Below, in pieces: positions 6,526-7,870 of a stretch of 7,870 nt of DNA. This DNA comes from Geoglobus sp. (GTDB lineage Archaea > Halobacteriota > Archaeoglobi > Archaeoglobales > Archaeoglobaceae). The notes beneath the pieces are model-generated. The model had not been told where the DNA came from, did not search any database, and worked only from the letters and a program-made list of their open reading frames with translations. The position numbers and the translations under genes are program-made. Each line of letters opens with the position of its first letter. The stretch's first letter is position 1. The DNA is taken from NCBI GenBank assembly GCA_027019885.1, contig JALUWC010000437.1, forward strand, positions 1 to 7,870. Direction: 5' to 3'.

Positions 6526-6589
6526 CGGCATTGGAGGGTTTTCGATGCACCCGTCAGGAAAGTTTTCGGAAATGCCGTCTGCCTCCAAT
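6526..6589 (+). promoter_or_regulatory. Candidate RNA switch with two competing stems, one hiding a Shine-Dalgarno
   Basis: ATTGGAGG (6530-6537) pairs perfectly with CCTCCAAT (6582-6589), burying the Shine-Dalgarno GGAGGG of the 42-codon ORF. CGGCATT (6526-6532) pairs perfectly with AATGCCG (6571-6577). The two stems share bases 6530-6532, so the full stems are mutually exclusive, or trimmed they form an H-type pseudoknot. A small GGGT/ACCC hairpin (6536-6539 with 6549-6552) and a GCCA/TGGC hairpin (6597-6610) are also possible. I recognise no known riboswitch class. The complementarity is seen; the regulatory role is inference. Confidence 0.4.
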
Positions 6590-6673
6590 CCAGTTCGCCA
6601 TCTGAGTGGCCTTGATCTCAAAACCGGCAAGCTGAAAAGAACCCGAAACACGCTGGGGGTGAAGAATGGATGA
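6545..6673 (+). CDS. Small ORF, 42 residues, possible leader peptide coupled to the secreted-protein gene
   Basis: ATG 6545 follows GGAGGG (6533-6538) with 6-nt spacing and opens a 42-residue frame beginning MHPSGKFSEMPSASNP and containing GLDLKTGKLKRTRNTLG. The stop TGA overlaps the next start as ATGA (6670-6673), the usual layout of translational coupling. The peptide is basic, has no signal peptide or membrane helix, and I do not recognise it; DLKTGKL is reminiscent of PQQ-propeller repeats but far too short to call. A good Shine-Dalgarno and the overlap argue that it is translated. The possible stems through the same bases argue that this may instead be mainly a structured leader. Both can be true for a regulatory leader peptide. 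Confidence 0.4.
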   Translation: MHPSGKFSEMPSASNPVRHLSGLDLKTGKLKRTRNTLGVKNG

Positions 6674-6873
6674 GGGCTTTTAGACTCGTGTTTTTCGCCG
6701 CAGTTTTTCCCGTTCTTGTGGGGGTTGTTAATGCTCAGCTTGCAAACTCGCCGTGGCCGATGTTTCAGCATGATTTGAATCACACTAACCAAAGTCCATA
6801 CAACGCAACTGGTGAACCAGATTTAAAACGGAGTTTACAACAAAGACGGAGTGTGAAAAGAAATGAGATTTAA
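6670..6873 (+). pseudogene. Remnant of a secreted PQQ-like beta-propeller protein, frameshifted and truncated
   Basis: The frame starts at ATG 6670 after GGGGGTGA (6655-6662, 7 nt away). It encodes a clear signal peptide (MRAFRLVFFAAVFPVLVGVV, cleavage near NAQ) and then SPWPMFQHDLNHTNQSPYN, the motif that opens PQQ-like beta-propeller proteins in archaea. After GEPDLK the family normally continues WSFTT. Here the codons read R-S-L-Q-Q, but a T added to the T run at 6834-6836 restores S-F-T-T-K, and TGG at 6829 appears as CGG. The restored frame then stops at 6864-6866, inside the start of the next gene, so no propeller blades remain. As written the product is 67 residues. It could be a decayed gene, a deletion product joined to the NosD gene, or an assembly error for the single base; the missing blades cannot be explained by one base. 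Confidence 0.7.
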
Positions 6874-7870
6874 GCTTTTAATCGCTGACTTGGTTTTTGT
6901 GGCCTTTCTTGCTGGGGTTGTGAGTGGTGCAACAGATATTAATTCGTGTACAACAATAACATCCCCAGGAGTTTACGTTTTAACGCAGGATATAACAAAT
7001 AGTGGCTCTCTTATCTGCATTGATATTCAAACAAACGATGTGATAATCGACGGACAGGGACATAAGATCGATGGTCAGGATGTGGGAAATACCGAGGGAA
7101 TAGTAATACGGACTGGCAAAGCCAATGTAACGGTAAAAAATGTAATTCTATCGGATTGGGATATCGGAATTGAGCTGGAGAGCAGCAATTATGGGATTAC
7201 GATTGAAAACAACACCATTTTTAGCAACGGTGCCGGCATTTGGGCGGCTCCCTCTTTACAGTACGATTATAATTTTATCCGCAACAACAATATTCACTCA
7301 AACAACTATGGTATTGTGTTACGTAATGGTAGAAGCGTCCATATTTACAACAACATCCTAAACAACACAAACAACGTTTTGTTTGAAGGCACGATATATA
7401 CCAACTACTGGAATACGAGCAAGAGTTTAAGCGGGAACATCGTTGGCGGCTCGTATATAGCCGGTAACTACTGGGGTAAGCCCGATGGCACCGGCTATAG
7501 CGACACTTGCACGGATAGCAACACAGACGGAATATGCGACTCATCTTACACTATTAATACGAGCAATGTAGACTACCTGCCGCTTACCTACGATGCCCCA
7601 CCTTCTATAACCTTAAATTCTCCGGTTTCTTCGGCAACGTATTCGAGCTACAGGGTAAGCATAAATGTCTCTCTCACAGACCCTGCTTCGGTTGACACAG
7701 CTTTGGCTGAGGTTGACTCAAGTTACAATGTAACTCTTACCCTGCAGAACGGCTACTTTGTCGGTGAAACCCTACCACTCGCTAACGGTGGGCACACGAT
7801 AAGGATATACGCCAACGACACCGCTGGTAATATGAACACTCGAGTGGTGTCATTTAATATAAACGCTCCA
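6863..7870 (+). CDS. Secreted NosD-like right-handed beta-helix protein with Ig-like domain, 3' end cut off
   Basis: An open frame of 336 codons runs to the window edge. Residues 1-22 are a signal peptide (MRFKLLIADLVFVAFLAGVV, then SGA). Residues about 24-240 look like a CASH/NosD parallel beta-helix: SPGVYVLTQDITNSGSLICI, VIIDGQGHKIDG, and repeated N-rich turns such as IENNTIFSNGAGIW, IRNNNIHSNNYGIVLRN and IYNNILNNTN, ending in GNYWGKPDGTGYSDTCTDSN and YTINTSNVDYLPLTY. DSNTDGICD (Asp218, Asn220, Asp222, Asp226) matches a calcium-loop pattern. From about 246 an Ig-like or cadherin-like domain begins (PPSITLNSPVSSATY, ending HTIRIYANDTAGNMNTRVVSF), typical of surface proteins. Many N-x-S/T sites would allow archaeal N-glycosylation. 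The ATG overlaps the broken PQQ-like frame by 11 nt, with GGAG at 6848-6851. Outside the cell it probably binds or processes polysaccharide, or builds a surface layer; no catalytic residues can be assigned. Confidence 0.88.
   Translation, partial: MRFKLLIADLVFVAFLAGVVSGATDINSCTTITSPGVYVLTQDITNSGSLICIDIQTNDVIIDGQGHKIDGQDVGNTEGIVIRTGKANVTVKNVILSDWDIGIELESSNYGITIENNTIFSNGAGIWAAPSLQYDYNFIRNNNIHSNNYGIVLRNGRSVHIYNNILNNTNNVLFEGTIYTNYWNTSKSLSGNIVGGSYIAGNYWGKPDGTGYSDTCTDSNTDGICDSSYTINTSNVDYLPLTYDAPPSITLNSPVSSATYSSYRVSINVSLTDPASVDTALAEVDSSYNVTLTLQNGYFVGETLPLANGGHTIRIYANDTAGNMNTRVVSFNINAP

Noticed and set aside
6536..6552. GGGTTTTCGATGCACCC, which looks like a tRNA T-arm
   Set aside because: The stem is 4 bp with a 9-nt loop, and no acceptor, D or anticodon arm can be built around it.
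6828..6850. Direct repeat ACGGAGT flanking 9 nt in the PQQ remnant, as a target-site duplication of a mobile element
   Set aside because: The copies are only 16 nt apart with nothing between them, and no inverted terminal repeats or transposase are present; more likely chance or a small rearrangement scar.
7200..7400. Repeated AACAAC-type tracts that could suggest a DNA repeat array
   Set aside because: The spacing is irregular and is explained by Asn-Asn turns of the beta-helix; there is no CRISPR-like direct repeat and spacer structure.
7275..7544. Antisense frame very rich in Cys, Ser, Tyr and Arg
   Set aside because: The composition is the reverse-strand reflection of the Asn- and Thr-rich beta-helix repeats; there is no ribosome-binding site or recognisable fold.

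Overview
The window looks like a piece of a hyperthermophilic euryarchaeal chromosome, most likely from the Archaeoglobales (Archaeoglobus/Geoglobus/Ferroglobus type). The main reasons are a 392-residue archaeal myo-inositol-1-phosphate synthase whose catalytic residues fall at the same numbers I recall for the Archaeoglobus fulgidus enzyme, the archaeal-type mevalonate gene order, TATA-box promoters at about -26, a mix of leaderless first genes and Shine-Dalgarno-led downstream genes, and NosD-like and PQQ-like secreted proteins of a style common in that order. The species assignment is inference from memory, not a search.

Minus strand, 1-3067. A tightly packed mevalonate-entry operon reads right to left: an XRE-type regulator (2108-2806), HMG-CoA synthase (1067-2104) and an SCP2-type thiolase (1062 down to the window edge, C-terminus cut off). 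There is almost no space between the genes. In other archaea a DUF35 OB-fold gene usually follows the thiolase, so one is expected just outside the left edge. The thiolase is odd: the nucleophilic Cys position reads Asp87 and the HDCF motif reads HDSF. Upstream of the operon are a clear TATA box, a perfect inverted repeat (TCGAAT-N4-ATTCGA), and a 70-residue orphan gene (2855-3067).

Plus strand, 3081-6416. From a compact divergent promoter region, myo-inositol-1-phosphate synthase (3139-4317) is transcribed; it feeds inositol lipids and the osmolyte di-myo-inositol phosphate. A second unit follows under its own TATA box: a leaderless winged-helix protein (4383-4685), a 12-TM MFS-like membrane protein (4675-5727) and a MinD/ParA-type ATPase (5733-6416). 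They overlap or nearly abut and probably act together. I do not recognise this trio as a described system.

Plus strand, 6417-7870. A strong TATA box (6485-6492) starts a transcript with an unusual leader. A good Shine-Dalgarno at 6533-6538 precedes a 42-codon ORF, and that Shine-Dalgarno lies in an 8-bp perfect stem. A competing 7-bp perfect stem overlaps the first, so the leader looks like a translational switch. The small ORF ends in an ATGA overlap with a broken secreted PQQ-like gene (6670-6873: signal peptide plus the first propeller motif, then a frameshift). That gene overlaps a secreted NosD-type right-handed beta-helix protein (6863 to the window end) carrying a calcium-loop-like motif and the start of an Ig-like domain. 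I see no tRNA, rRNA, CRISPR array or insertion sequence.
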